Positions 16,772 through 25,073 of a stretch of DNA of 64,000 bases are shown piece after piece; the stretch's first letter is position 1, and each line of letters opens with the position of its first letter. Source of the DNA: Geodermatophilus obscurus DSM 43160 (GTDB lineage: Bacteria > Actinomycetota > Actinomycetes > Mycobacteriales > Geodermatophilaceae); the NCBI RefSeq assembly GCF_000025345.1, contig NC_013757.1:1426001-1490000 (forward strand), read 5' to 3'. The translations under genes and the position numbers were made by a program. The notes beneath the pieces were generated by a model that saw only the letters and a program-made list of their open reading frames with translations, was not told the DNA's origin and ran no database searches.

Positions 16772-16801
16772 AGTCGACTGTGTGTCCACCTACAGTTGGA
16801 C
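16772..16801. promoter_or_regulatory. Candidate TetR operator
   Basis: Just upstream of the TetR start are the palindrome AGTCGACT (16772-16779) and the inverted repeat GTCCA-n8-TGGAC (16784-16801). Local A/T content is higher than the surroundings. The position between divergent genes fits an operator controlling the TetR gene and the neighbouring reductase. No experiment or match supports it beyond symmetry. Confidence 0.4.
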
Positions 16802-16826
16802 TGGTGCGAGCGGGCGGAAGGGCGAC

Positions 16827-17444
16827 ATGCGCAACGCGGAACGGCGGGCCGCGCTGGTCGACGCCGCGATCGAGGTCTTGGCCGACCAGGGCGCCCGCGG
16901 GCTGACCTTCCGCGCAGTCGACACCCGAGCGGGCGTGCCGGCAGGCACCACCTCGAACTACTTCACCTCTCGCGATGAGCTGTTCACCCAGGCCGGGGGG
17001 CGCATCTACCAGCGCCTGACCCCGGATGCAGTGACCCTGGCCAGCGGTCTGAGCGGGCTGCGGGACCGCCAGCGTGTCGTCGAGCTCGTGCACGAACTGA
17101 CCGAGCGGATCGCTGCCTACCGCACCGGCTAACTGGCACTGCTGGAGCTGCGCCTGGAGGCCACCCGCCGCCCAGCCCTGCGCCAGGTGCTCACCGCCAC
17201 CGTTCGCGCGGCCCTGGAATCCACCATCGCCTACCACGTGGACACCGGCTTGCCCGGGGACGCCACCACCGCGGTGCTGCTCTACCTGGCTCTCAACTGG
17301 CTCATCCTGGAGCAGTTGACGCTGCCCGAGGTCCTCCAGGGCCTCACCGGCCCGGATGCTGACACCGTCGTCGCTGCAGTCGTCCAGCGCATCCTCGACG
17401 CCAATCCTGAACCGCCGTCTGGACCTGCCCCGACTGTGCCGTAG
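16827..17444 (+). pseudogene. TetR regulator interrupted by an in-frame stop
   Basis: ATG 16827 opens MRNAERRAALVDAAIEVLADQ and a clear TetR HTH (GVPAGTTSNYFTSRDELF). The frame is closed by TAA at 17130, inside the dimerisation domain, but continues in the same frame without another stop to 17444. The continuation (LALLELRLEATRRPALRQVL...LNWLILEQL) is exactly the expected rest of the protein. One substitution (for example TAC to TAA) explains it. The truncated product would have a DNA-binding domain but no effector domain. Confidence 0.8.
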
Positions 17445-17488
17445 GCCGATCCTCGTCGGGTGCCTGTTCGAGCGTCCGGCTGTTCCCG

Positions 17489-18286
17489 CTAGCGCGCATC
17501 CGCGAGGTGGCGCCGGAACCACCTGGTGAGGCCGGCGTCCACCTCGCGGGCCAACGGCAGCTGCGGCGCGGGCTCGATGCCGGGCTCATCGGCGAGCGCA
17601 TGCGCCAACCCAGGGATCGACAGCAGTTCGGAACTCTCCCCCAACGCGTCGACGAGGCTCGACGCGTCGACACGCAGCGCCGGGTGATCCAGCTCGCCGC
17701 TGATGACCAGCAGGGGCGCGCGACCGGCGATGACGCCCGCCTTGGCGACGAAGTCCAGGCTGTCGACGGCTTCCTCGGACTCGGTGTCGTACGGGTAGTC
17801 GCCTGGGAACAGGTCGACGACGGAGCGCATCCGGATGGCGCCGTTCACGACGGCGCCGGCGAAGACCGGGATCTCGGTGTCGGCGAGGATCCGCAGCGCG
17901 ACGGCACCACCCAGCGAGCCGCCGAGCACACCGATCGGGCCGTCACCGACCGGCAGCTGCGCACGGATCGACGCCAGCGCGGCCGGGAACTCCTCGGTCG
18001 CCTGTCGGACGAACGGGTACAGGAAGGACATCAGGGCGTCTCTGCTGAACAGCTCCACGATGGCGTCCGTGCTGCCGTCGACCATGCGCGCACCGCACAT
18101 CGGCATGCCGAGATGCACCCGCCACGCGGGCAGGTCGTTCATCGGCAACGCGGCAGCGAACGCGGCGTCCGACCTCGGTGGGTCCAGCATGTGCCAGGTG
18201 ACGATCAGCGGCGCGGGGCCGTCGTCGGCCGGCGGCAACGCCGTGAAAGGCACGCCGGCGGCCGTGCCCGTGATCGGTGGGTGCAT
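17489..18286 (-). CDS. Alpha/beta hydrolase family protein
   Basis: About 265 residues from ATG 18286; an upstream in-frame ATG at 18334 adds 16 residues without a better ribosome-binding site. The nucleophile elbow is VLGGSLGGAVAL (GxSxG), an acidic residue lies in VISGELDHPAL, and the His is in IPGLAHALADEPG. It resembles dienelactone-hydrolase-like or prolyl-oligopeptidase-like serine hydrolases. No signal peptide; probably cytosolic. The substrate is unknown. It converges on the TetR pseudogene. Confidence 0.8.
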   Translation of the reverse strand: MHPPITGTAAGVPFTALPPADDGPAPLIVTWHMLDPPRSDAAFAAALPMNDLPAWRVHLGMPMCGARMVDGSTDAIVELFSRDALMSFLYPFVRQATEEFPAALASIRAQLPVGDGPIGVLGGSLGGAVALRILADTEIPVFAGAVVNGAIRMRSVVDLFPGDYPYDTESEEAVDSLDFVAKAGVIAGRAPLLVISGELDHPALRVDASSLVDALGESSELLSIPGLAHALADEPGIEPAPQLPLAREVDAGLTRWFRRHLADAR

Positions 18287-18630
18287 GCGCCCACGGTAGG
18301 TCTGAGCAGCGTGCCGGGATTCGGATTGCGCCACCCGCGGAAGTCGCGCTACCGGCGCGATCAGCGCGGCAGGCGACCGGGCGCCACGTGCAGGTCCGGC
18401 CCCGGCCGCGCTCGCCGTGCGACTCGGTCCACGCCGAGGCGGCCGGGCCCCGAGCTGAGCCGAGTCAGGTCGTCACGGCGGTCACCACTGGGAGCGCCCG
18501 ACGACCTTGTCCATCCACACGTCCTCGACGGGGTTCGTCCTTCCCACGCATGTGCCGGTGCCGCGCCCGATGGCATCGCCCGTGTACCTGCACGGCCTGG
18601 GTCCCGAGCGCGACGAGGACGAGGAAGGCC

Positions 18631-18996
18631 GTGAACTCGAATGAGCCCTCGATGAGATCCGCCGGCGCGCGCGTATCGCACGGACAGGGCGTCCTGGTCG
18701 GGGATCCGATCGTCACGGAGGCTCACGCGTGGGATCCCGCCGTGCTGGTCTACGACGGGGCGGTCTACCTCTACACCGGCCACGACGAGGCGCCGCCGGA
18801 CGGGCAGACCTACGAGATGAACGACTGGCTCGGCTTCTCCTCCGACGACCTGCTCACCTGGCACTCGCATGGTCCGCTGCTGGCCGTCGACACATCCCGG
18901 GAGAGCCGGGCTCACGAAGCGTGCTGCCCTGCACTCACGCGTCCGTCCGCCGCGACTGGTCCCTTCGCGCGCGCCAGACCACCCACGCACCGCTGA
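18631..18996 (+). pseudogene. N-terminal fragment of a GH43-type glycoside hydrolase
   Basis: From GTG 18631 the frame reads about 90 residues resembling the first blade of GH43 arabinosidases/xylosidases: DPIVTEAHAWDPAVLVYDG (catalytic-base Asp region), VYLYTGHDEAP and MNDWLGFSSDDLLTWHSHG. Similarity ends near 18890, and the remaining residues are unrelated sequence overlapping the convergent membrane-protein gene. A complete GH43 enzyme needs about 300 residues or more. This is therefore a 3'-truncated remnant, not an active hydrolase. Confidence 0.72.
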
Positions 18997-19720
18997 TGGT
19001 GACGAGGCCTGCACCGACCAGGACGGTGGGGGGCGTGGCCCCGGTGGTGAGGGCGCCGAGGATGATCCCGAAGGGGTACATGAGCAGCGCTGCCAAGATC
19101 CACAGCGCCCCCGGCCAGACGGTGAGCGTGTCGGAACGCCACATGGCGATGCCGAGGAGCACGTTGCCGACGAAGCCCAGGAGGATCGCGGCCAGCATGA
19201 CGAGCGCCTGCGCGTCGTCCGCCGTGCTGGTGGGGAGCTCGTCGAGGTTCATCCCGGCCAAGTAGGCCTGGCCCTCCAGCGGAGGACCGAACGCGGAGAC
19301 GCCGGTGAAGAACAAGAAGATGCACTGGCCGAACACCGCGACGGTCATCGCCCACAGAGCGAGGCGCGCGGCGCGCGTGCGGAGCAGGTAGGCGCTCAAG
19401 GCGAAGGTCCCGAAGATCACGAAGATGAGACCGAGCCCGCTGCCCAGCACGTGCGTGAGGACGTACTCCGGCGCGGTGACGAACCGCGACCACGCCTCGT
19501 ACTCCTCGGCGGGGTTCGGCTGGGGCTCGCGGGCGGCCCACAGCGTCAGCAGCCCGTAGAGGGGCAGCCCCATGAGTCCGGCGCGGATCCAGGCCGCCAC
19601 CATCGGTGCGGTCGTCCCGTTCCTCTCGTGCAGTACTTCGGGTCCTCGTGCGGGTGCGGTGGCGCTGCCGGGAGCCGGGTCGTCCCCGAGGCGAGAGCTG
19701 GTGGGTCGGTGCGTGGACAT
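18935..19720 (-). CDS. Multi-pass membrane protein of unknown function
   Basis: Encodes 261 residues from ATG 19720, with GGAGACAGCACC upstream as ribosome-binding site. After a polar N-terminal 45 residues there are about seven hydrophobic segments (AGLMGLPLYGLLTLW, VLGSGLGLIFVIFGTFAL, LALWAMTVAVFGQCIFLFF, LVMLAAILLGFVGNVLLGIAM and others). No transport or enzymatic motif is recognised. Its 3' end runs into the GH43 fragment, so it may mark the rearrangement joint. It is probably a functional integral membrane protein. Confidence 0.65.
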   Translation of the reverse strand: MSTHRPTSSRLGDDPAPGSATAPARGPEVLHERNGTTAPMVAAWIRAGLMGLPLYGLLTLWAAREPQPNPAEEYEAWSRFVTAPEYVLTHVLGSGLGLIFVIFGTFALSAYLLRTRAARLALWAMTVAVFGQCIFLFFTGVSAFGPPLEGQAYLAGMNLDELPTSTADDAQALVMLAAILLGFVGNVLLGIAMWRSDTLTVWPGALWILAALLMYPFGIILGALTTGATPPTVLVGAGLVTISGAWVVWRARRDQSRRTDA

Positions 19721-20470
19721 GGTGCTGTCTCCAGTGCGGAGCGACAGGGAATGCCCGGTGCGGGAGCGCACCGGGCGGCAGGTCGGCGACCTCCCGGACG
19801 GGTGCCTGCGACGGTCCTGCGATCTGGCAGGCCCGGTCCACGTCGGTCGGGTCGGCGGCGAGGGGGGAGCACGGGGCGGATCAGGTGTGGTGCACCTCCA
19901 CCGCGCCCAGTCACTGCACCCGTGGAATCCACGGTCTGCAGCCGGCCGACCGCGAGGCGCAGCGCGCGGGACATGCCTTCCGCCTCGTCGCCAGTAAGCC
20001 GGGTGGCGTGCAGCTCGACCAGGAACCAGCGGTCCTCGACGCCTCCAGCCACCCTCCCACCGTGGCCCCCGATGCAGGCGTTCCACATCCGTAGGACTCC
20101 GGAGGGACCTACGGGCTCCGGTGCCGGCTCGAAGCCGCACTGGCGTCGAGGAGTTGCCCGCCACGGTGGCGCGCTCCGGTGCCACGTCTGCCGGCCGAGC
20201 GCAGTTCCTTCATCGGGTGACCGGTACGGCGTGTTCCTCGCCTGGATGAGGCAGGTGGCGAAGCGGTTCGCGGTGTCTCCGGAGCTGTTGGAGTACTTGC
20301 TGTTCCAGTCGCAGCTGAGGCGCCTATCCCCGCCCCCCACGCTGCTGAGCAATTGGTGCCGCCAGTCCAGTTCAGGCGCCGGCAGGAGTGGCGCCGGACG
20401 ACCGACAGCGGAGGCCGTGAGGCCGCCTCGGAGACAGGCCGCGGGCCTCAGCCGGCTGTCCCCGGATAGG
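19721..20470. other. Gene-poor stretch with coding remnants
   Basis: About 750 bp without a complete gene. On the minus strand near 19920-20050 a frame reads WFLVELHATRLTGDEAEG, resembling the first strand and helix of a small ferredoxin-fold protein, but the frame breaks within 45 residues. On the plus strand near 20228-20315 the frame VFLAWMRQVAKRFAVSPELL looks protein-like but has no start. A hairpin (CCGTAGG / CCTACGG, about 20090-20115) is also present. I read the interval as decayed sequence. Confidence 0.4.
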
Positions 20471-21076
20471 GATGGGCATACGGCACACGATCCCCTGGGT
20501 CGTCAACCGATCTCGGCCGTCGCTGCTGCGGGTGGCGAAACAGACCCTCGCGCGGAGATCTGCTGCACCGCCCAGCCGTTGCCGTCCGGGTCGCGGAAGA
20601 ACACGAACCCGACGTTGTCGAGTGCCGTCCCGCCCTGACGCAGCGCATTCTCGTCGCTGCCCAACGCCTGGATCTCGCTGACCTCGACTCCGCGCTCGAC
20701 GAGCTGCGCGTGTGCCTCAGCGATGTCCGGGACGACCAGCTGGAGGCCCTGGAGGGAGCCTGGAGGCATGTGCGGAACGACGCCCTCGCCGATCACGACC
20801 GAGCAGCCGGAGCCCGGCGGCGTCAGCTGGACGAGCCGGTTGCCCGGGCCCGGAGGGCTGACGTCGTGGTCGACGTTGAAGCCCAGCTTGTCGGCGTAGA
20901 AGGCCTTGGCTCGGTCGACGTCGGCCACCGGCACGACCACGACCTCCAACGTCCAGTTCATGTGCAACTCCTCGACCCGCTCCTCGGCAGTAGTCCTGCC
21001 AGCACAGACCCGTCGCCGTACGAGAACTCATCGGTGCGCTCGTCATCCACCTCAGCGCCGTCCGCAAGACGAACGG
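20471..21076. repeat. Direct repeat, copy 1 (VOC module)
   Basis: This 606-bp block matches 30271-30876 with only about 11 substitutions counted by eye and no indels, a constant offset of 9,800 bp. It contains a whole VOC gene. The left end carries ACACGATCCC(C/T)TGGGTCG, which resembles the right half of the 75-bp element. The right end stops inside the first six bases (GAACGG) of element copy A. The duplication therefore coincides with element boundaries. Confidence 0.92.
20503..20961 (-). CDS. VOC (glyoxalase-fold) family protein, copy 1
   Basis: Encodes 152 residues from ATG 20961, with GAGGAG 6 bases upstream. It has the paired beta-alpha-beta-beta-beta modules of the vicinal oxygen chelate fold: MNWTLEVVVVPVADVDRAKAF and YADKLGFNVDHDV in the first, VVPDIAEAHAQLVERGVEV and FVFFRDPDGNGWAVQQ in the second. 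Family members include glyoxalases, dioxygenases and resistance proteins; nothing here fixes the reaction. It is nearly identical to 30303-30761, differing at only a few residues (V/I, D/H, H/R), so duplication is recent. Confidence 0.88.
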   Translation of the reverse strand: MNWTLEVVVVPVADVDRAKAFYADKLGFNVDHDVSPPGPGNRLVQLTPPGSGCSVVIGEGVVPHMPPGSLQGLQLVVPDIAEAHAQLVERGVEVSEIQALGSDENALRQGGTALDNVGFVFFRDPDGNGWAVQQISARGSVSPPAAATAEIG

Positions 21077-21144
21077 CGACCGGCGCACTGGAGGCCGCCG
21101 GTCAACGAGCTGGCCGCCGTCCCGCAGGGGATCGCCTTGCGGGG
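21071..21144 (+). repeat. 75-bp dispersed element, copy A
   Basis: 74 bp. The left end is GAACGGCGACCGGCGCAC and the right dyad starts at 21119 with GTCCCGCAGGGGATCGCC and ends TTGCGGGGC. It belongs to the same subfamily as copy J (shared ACCGGCGCAC, GGAGG and GCTGGC blocks). It lies between the start of VOC copy 1 and the end of the second VOC gene. Confidence 0.85.
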
Positions 21145-21219
21145 CAGTCCCGTCCTGCAAGCGAGCCGAGGGAACTCGATCATTCGGCGGGAGGGGGTTG
21201 CGGGTCCGGGGACTCGTGG

Positions 21220-21660
21220 TCAGTCCGCCTTCTGCAGCTCCTCGGCGAACATCACGAGGATGTCGCTGGGGCCGCGGAGGTAGGTGAGCTTGTAGACGTC
21301 TTCGTAGATGGCGACGCCACGGAGCGGGTGACAGCCGTGCTCGGCGGCGACCTCGAGGGCGGCGTCGATGTTGTCGACGGTGAAGGCGACGCGGTGCATG
21401 CCGATGGTGTTCGGCTGGACGGGCTCGGCCTCGATTGCCTCCGGGTGCACGTACTGGAACATCTCGATGCGACCGTTACCGTCGGGTGTCTGGAGCACGG
21501 CGATGTCGGCGGTGTTGCCGTCCAGGCCGACGGCGATGTCAGCCCACTCGCCGCTGATCCGTGCGCGTCCGAGCACCGTCAGGCCGAGGTCGGTGAAGAA
21601 GGCGATGGCGGCTTCAAGGTCGCGGACGGCGATGGCGACGTTCTCCAGTTTGATGGGCAT
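21220..21660 (-). CDS. VOC family protein
   Basis: Encodes 146 residues from ATG 21660 (MPIKLENVAIAVRDLEAAIAF). A complete two-module glyoxalase fold is present: FFTDLGLTVLGRA, the metal-ligand-like IEMFQYVHPEAIEAEP, and the second module IGMHRVAFTVDNIDAAL and LTYLRGPSDILVMFAEEL. His and Glu at the usual ligand positions suggest a metal-dependent member. It is unrelated in detail to the duplicated VOC proteins nearby. The reaction is unknown. Confidence 0.87.
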   Translation of the reverse strand: MPIKLENVAIAVRDLEAAIAFFTDLGLTVLGRARISGEWADIAVGLDGNTADIAVLQTPDGNGRIEMFQYVHPEAIEAEPVQPNTIGMHRVAFTVDNIDAALEVAAEHGCHPLRGVAIYEDVYKLTYLRGPSDILVMFAEELQKAD

Positions 21661-21686
21661 GGGGGCGCACGCTAACGCCGCAGCGC

Positions 21687-21760
21687 GCTGGCGGATCGAC
21701 AGCGTGCCTTTCCATCGTGGATGGCGCCAAGAGACGCCGTTTGAGGATCCCTGTTCGGGG
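21687..21760 (+). repeat. Degenerate 75-bp element (partial)
   Basis: Only the right core is recognisable: GAGGATCCCTGTTCGGGG near 21743. It matches the core of copy G and the following GGCGGACTGA beyond it. The left end is not conserved. It lies between the second VOC gene and the ABM-like gene, where an element would be expected. Confidence 0.45.
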
Positions 21761-21865
21761 ACGGCGGACTGACACTGAGGTCCTCGTGCTGTCCCTGAAG
21801 GGCGGCCTCAGGGACGGTCGAGTTCCCTAGTCCTCCGCCGGGGGTGCGCCGCCGTGTCGTTCGCA

Positions 21866-22153
21866 CTAGCCGCCCAGGTGGAGAATCACACCGCCCTCGA
21901 TGACCTCGGGCGGGCTCACCGTCAGCTGGGGCAGGTTCTGCCTGACCCAGTCCGCCGCCACGCGGGTGGACTCGTCCGTTCCGGCCTTGTCCTGATAGAC
22001 GCCGACGCTGAAACCGCCGTCCGCCGTCCTCACCAGGACGTAGTTGACGAACCCGGGCACTCCCCGGATGACCTGCTCCACCTCATCGGTCCGCCGCTCC
22101 AACTCGTCGAAGAACTGCGCGTTGCCCCTGTAGTGCCGGATGACCGCATGCAC
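21866..22153 (-). CDS. ABM-like (dimeric alpha/beta barrel) protein
   Basis: About 95 residues from GTG 22153, preceded by GGAGG. The sequence VHAVIRHYRGNAQFFDEL, EVEQVIRGVPGFVNYVLVRT and FSVGVYQDKAGTDESTRVAADW follows small proteins of the antibiotic-biosynthesis-monooxygenase/dimeric ferredoxin-like group. Such proteins are cytosolic dimers, and most have no known substrate. A longer in-frame start at 22231 would add an unlikely basic leader. It is followed 150 bp upstream by a truncated oxidase fragment. Confidence 0.72.
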   Translation of the reverse strand: MHAVIRHYRGNAQFFDELERRTDEVEQVIRGVPGFVNYVLVRTADGGFSVGVYQDKAGTDESTRVAADWVRQNLPQLTVSPPEVIEGGVILHLGG

Positions 22154-22308
22154 CGTGCCCTCCCAGCTGACCGTTACGGGCCATTCGGGCAGGAGTGTCC
22201 GCCTCTCTGCGCGGGAAGGACGACGGCACAAGGTCCCGGCAGCCCGTTGCCTGGCTTGTCCCCGAGTGGGCCGCTCAGCGGTGTGTCATCCCCGCCCGTG
22301 CCCCGTCT

Positions 22309-22512
22309 TCACTTCGGCGGGATGTTGTGGTTGACGTGGAAGAGGTTCTCGGGGTCAAAGCGCCTCTTCGTGTCGACAAATTGCCGGTACTTCGTCGGTC
22401 CGAAGACCGTGCGGGCGTCGACCGCGCGGTGCCCCGCCAGCTCCTGACCCTGGAAGTTGACGTACTGGCCTCTGGTGGCGAGGGGCTCCATGTCGGTGGA
22501 CACGCCACGGAC
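22309..22512 (-). pseudogene. C-terminal fragment of a BBE-type FAD-linked oxidase
   Basis: About 67 residues (GQYVNFQGQELAGHR..., VFGPTKYRQFVDTKRRFDP, NLFHVNHNIPP) match the berberine-bridge-enzyme C-terminal domain of FAD-linked oxidases, which are normally 450-500 residues long. The upstream edge of the homology coincides with the left end of element copy C at 22513; beyond it the frame translates only element sequence. The remnant lacks the FAD-binding domain and cannot be active. Confidence 0.82.
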
Positions 22513-22587
22513 GAACCTTCTGCGGTACCTCGCGGTCAGGCCCGCCATGGGTAGTCGGGTTGTCCCGCAGGGATTCCCTTCGCGACG
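22513..22587 (+). repeat. 75-bp dispersed element, copy C
   Basis: 75 bp starting GAACCTTCTGCGGTACCTCG, with core GTCCCGCAGGGATTCCC at 22562. It is the closest relative of copy E, which lies 2.4 kb away in inverted orientation; the first 57 bases differ at about six positions. It exactly abuts the truncated oxidase fragment. Confidence 0.87.
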
Positions 22588-22704
22588 ACGAGCGTGGCCG
22601 TGTCTCCACTCCTGCGATGGCTGAAGGTCTAGCGCTGTCAACACGCGGCCGGGAGTTCGCCTGAAGCTTGGGTTACAGCCGTGACGTCGCCGACGTCCTG
22701 GACG

Positions 22705-23730
22705 TCACTCGAGCCAGCGTTGCCATCGAGAGGGCTCGGGTTCATGCGTTGGCTCCTGGCCCAGCGCGCGGGCAGCCTCAGCAACGTCGTCCGCGGTGAG
22801 CGTCGTTACGTCGGCACGGTCGAGCGCATCCACACTCCGGTCCTTATTGCGCGTCAGCCGCAGCGCCTGGCGGTTGAGCGCCTGCTCGAACAGCGTGCGG
22901 GCGAAGCGCGCGTTGCCGGACTCTTCACCAGGGCGGAGGCCACCGAGGATGCGGCGGAGCGTCGCTTCGGCGCCAGGCTCCAGCGCGTACTCGTGCTGGG
23001 CCACGATGATCGCGAAGATCGCTTCGAGTTCGTCCGTCGAGTAGTCGGGGAACCTCACCTCGCGAGCAAACCGGGAGCGGAGGCCGGGGTTCGAGAGCAG
23101 GAACGACTCCATGAGCCGGGGATAGCCGGCCACGATCACCACCAGGCGATGGCGGTGATCCTCCATGCGCTTGAGCAGGACCTCGACTGCCTCGGGTCCG
23201 AAGTCCAGCCGGCCGTCGCCCTCTGGGGCCAGCGAGTAGGCCTCGTCGATGAACAGGACGCCGTCGAGTGCCCGGCGGATTACGCGGTCGGTCTTGATTG
23301 CGGTCGCACCGACGTACTGCCCGACCAGAGCGGCCCGATCGACCTCCACCAGGTGGCCCTTCTGCAGCAAGCCGACCGCTCGGTACATCTCGGCCAGGAG
23401 CCGCGCCACCGTGGTCTTGCCGGTGCCCGGGTTTCCGAGGAACACGAGGTGCTGGGACGTCGCCACCTCGGGCAGGCCGTGTGTCTTGCGGCGCGCCTGC
23501 ACTTGCAGGAAGGCGACGAGCGCCTGCACCTGCTCTTTCACCGTCTCTAGTCCGACGAGCCCATCGAGCTCCGCCTGCACCGCCGAGAGCGGCCGAGCCG
23601 GCCCGGGGCGGCCGCCGAAGAGGTCGCTCACCAGGTCGTCCACGCCCCGCCGACCGGGCCGCGGAAGTTGATCGCCCAGGCGACCGACAGTCTCACGCAG
23701 GTCATCGAGTGGCTTGCGGTTGGAAGCCAT
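22705..23730 (-). CDS. CbxX/CfxQ-type AAA+ ATPase
   Basis: Encodes 341 residues. A short basic N-terminus is followed by [21 protein letters not shown], then Walker [22 protein letters not shown], pore-loop-like [18 protein letters not shown], Walker [12 protein letters not shown], sensor-like VIVAGYP and the arginine-finger region [17 protein letters not shown]. This is the CbxX/CfxQ (SpoVK-like) single-AAA family, which includes Rubisco activases; many bacterial members have unknown clients and no Rubisco gene is present here. It lies inside the segment bounded by inverted elements C and E. Confidence 0.9.
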   Translation of the reverse strand: MASNRKPLDDLRETVGRLGDQLPRPGRRGVDDLVSDLFGGRPGPARPLSAVQAELDGLVGLETVKEQVQALVAFLQVQARRKTHGLPEVATSQHLVFLGNPGTGKTTVARLLAEMYRAVGLLQKGHLVEVDRAALVGQYVGATAIKTDRVIRRALDGVLFIDEAYSLAPEGDGRLDFGPEAVEVLLKRMEDHRHRLVVIVAGYPRLMESFLLSNPGLRSRFAREVRFPDYSTDELEAIFAIIVAQHEYALEPGAEATLRRILGGLRPGEESGNARFARTLFEQALNRQALRLTRNKDRSVDALDRADVTTLTADDVAEAARALGQEPTHEPEPSRWQRWLE

Positions 23731-24113
23731 GCCGGGAGCCTAGGTGGCCACAGAGGCGGATAACCCATCATGAGAGCCCAGGAGTTGGTCTCGGTGGGGG
23801 TCGATGAGCGCTCACCGCAGCCCTCGTCCGGCGCTGACCGGTTCCTTGGCGCGGTGGTAGGCAGCGGCGTCATGCTCGGTGTAGACGTGCGCTGTCCCTA
23901 TAGCAGCGCTGGATGTCGGGGTCGCTGAACGCCTCGAAAGGCGGGAGGCGTTCCGGGGGCGCTACAGCCGCAGCAGCAGACGTTTCCCGCGCAGCGGATG
24001 GTCCGGAGCTGCCAGTGCGGCCTTCACGCGACGGGAGGCGACGCCCCTGCGAGGGCGTCGCACCGGTGGTGTGTCCCCTGAGGTCGTCTTCGTCACGGAT
24101 GGGACCGATTCGG
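23731..24113. other. Intergenic stretch without a recognisable gene
   Basis: About 380 bp between the ATPase start and element D. It contains the hairpin GCGACGCCC-n6-GGGCGTCGC near 24040-24062. Short open stretches such as EAFSDPDIQR on the minus strand do not extend into a gene. Promoters of the ATPase are expected at its left end, but no clear -35/-10 pair is visible. Confidence 0.4.
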
Positions 24114-24190
24114 GAACCTGCTACGGCGACGTTTGGGAGGGCAGGGGCAGCCGGTCGCCGATGTGTCTCGTAAGGGATCTCCTTGGGGTG
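24114..24190 (+). repeat. 75-bp dispersed element, copy D
   Basis: 77 bp. Left end GAACCTGCTACGGCGACG, core GTCTCGTAAGGGATCTCC from 24165. It lies 150 bp upstream of the serine recombinase start, in the place where small resolvases often have their own recombination site. Confidence 0.85.
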
Positions 24191-24340
24191 TCGACTCGTT
24201 CACCTGCTCGGGTGATCTATGTCCTGACAGGCACGCTGGGGCTGTCCGTGGTGATCACCGTCCGCGGGTAGCGGCTGCGGCCGTCGCCGGTGACCCGGTG
24301 CACCGGAGCGCCGGCTTCGGCCTGCCTGTGGAGGTGCGCC

Positions 24341-24970
24341 ATGACGGCGCTGTTGATCGGCTACGCCCGGGTGTCCACCGACGCCCAGGACCTGACCGCC
24401 CAGCACGTCGGGCTGCTCGCGCTCGGCGTCGACTCAGGTCGGATTTACGTCGACCACGGGCTGATCGGCACCAACCGCGAGCGCCCCGGCCTGCGCGAGG
24501 CGCTGGCCGCCTGCCGAGAGGGTGACACCTTGGTAGTGACCAAGCTCGACCGGCTGGCCCGCTCGCTGCCCGACGCCCGCGCCATCGCCGAAGAGCTCAC
24601 CCGCCGGCAGGTCCGGCTCAGCTTGGGCGGGTCGGTGTACGACCCGCACGACCCGGTCGGACGGCTGCTGTTCAACGTGTTGGCGATGGTCGCCGAGTTC
24701 GAAGCCGACCTGATCCGGCTGCGCACCCGCGAAGGCATGCGGGTGGCGAAGGCCAAGGGCAAGCTGCGCGGCAAGCAGCCCAAGCTCAACCCTCGCCAGG
24801 AGGCCCACCTGGTGGACCTCTACCGGCGGGGCGAGCACAGCACCGCCGAATTGGCCGACCTGTTCGGCGTCGCCCGCTCCACCGTCTACCGCGCCCTGGA
24901 ACGCGACCGCGCCCGCGGCCGTACGAACGGTCACCCGACGGCGGCCGTGATCGAGAGCATGAGCAGGTGA
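24341..24970 (+). CDS. Serine recombinase (resolvase/invertase family)
   Basis: Encodes 209 residues from ATG 24341, with GGAGG 6 bases upstream. The N-terminal catalytic domain has the nucleophile Ser in LLIGYARVSTDAQDLTAQ, then TLVVTKLDRLARS and the long E-helix region NVLAMVAEFEADLIRLRTREG. The C-terminal 45 residues hold a Hin-like HTH (HSTAELADLFGVARSTVYRAL). The size is that of Tn3-type resolvases and Hin/Gin invertases. No transposase of the Tn3 family is present, so it is not part of a complete Tn3 element. It is the only site-specific recombinase in the array and may act on the 26-bp dyads. Confidence 0.93.
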   Translation: MTALLIGYARVSTDAQDLTAQHVGLLALGVDSGRIYVDHGLIGTNRERPGLREALAACREGDTLVVTKLDRLARSLPDARAIAEELTRRQVRLSLGGSVYDPHDPVGRLLFNVLAMVAEFEADLIRLRTREGMRVAKAKGKLRGKQPKLNPRQEAHLVDLYRRGEHSTAELADLFGVARSTVYRALERDRARGRTNGHPTAAVIESMSR

Positions 24971-24997
24971 GCTCAGCCGCAGGCGAGAGCTGGGGTT

Positions 24998-25073
24998 GTC
25001 CCGCAGGCCCCGACTCTGCGGGACAAGCCGACTACCCATGCCGGGCCTGACCACGCGGTGCCGCAGAAGGTTC
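24998..25073 (-). repeat. 75-bp dispersed element, copy E (inverted)
   Basis: 76 bp on the minus strand, starting GAACCTTCTGCGGCACCG. Its core is a near-perfect palindrome, GTCCCGCAG at one end and CTGCGGGAC at the other (24998-25024). It is the inverted partner of copy C. It truncates the small gene at 25170-25316 on its right and lies 28 bp after the recombinase stop on its left. Confidence 0.87.

Noticed and set aside
17409-17462. Another copy of the 75-bp element at the end of the TetR pseudogene
   Set aside because: GAACCGCC and GTGCCGTAGGCCGATCC are present, but the distance between them is about 27 bp instead of 48, and the core lies in coding sequence.
22705-23730. Rubisco activase function for the CbxX ATPase
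   Set aside because: Family name only; no Rubisco or Calvin-cycle genes nearby.
24114-25073. Complete Tn3-family transposon
   Set aside because: A resolvase-sized recombinase is present but there is no TnpA-sized gene and no 38-bp terminal repeats.
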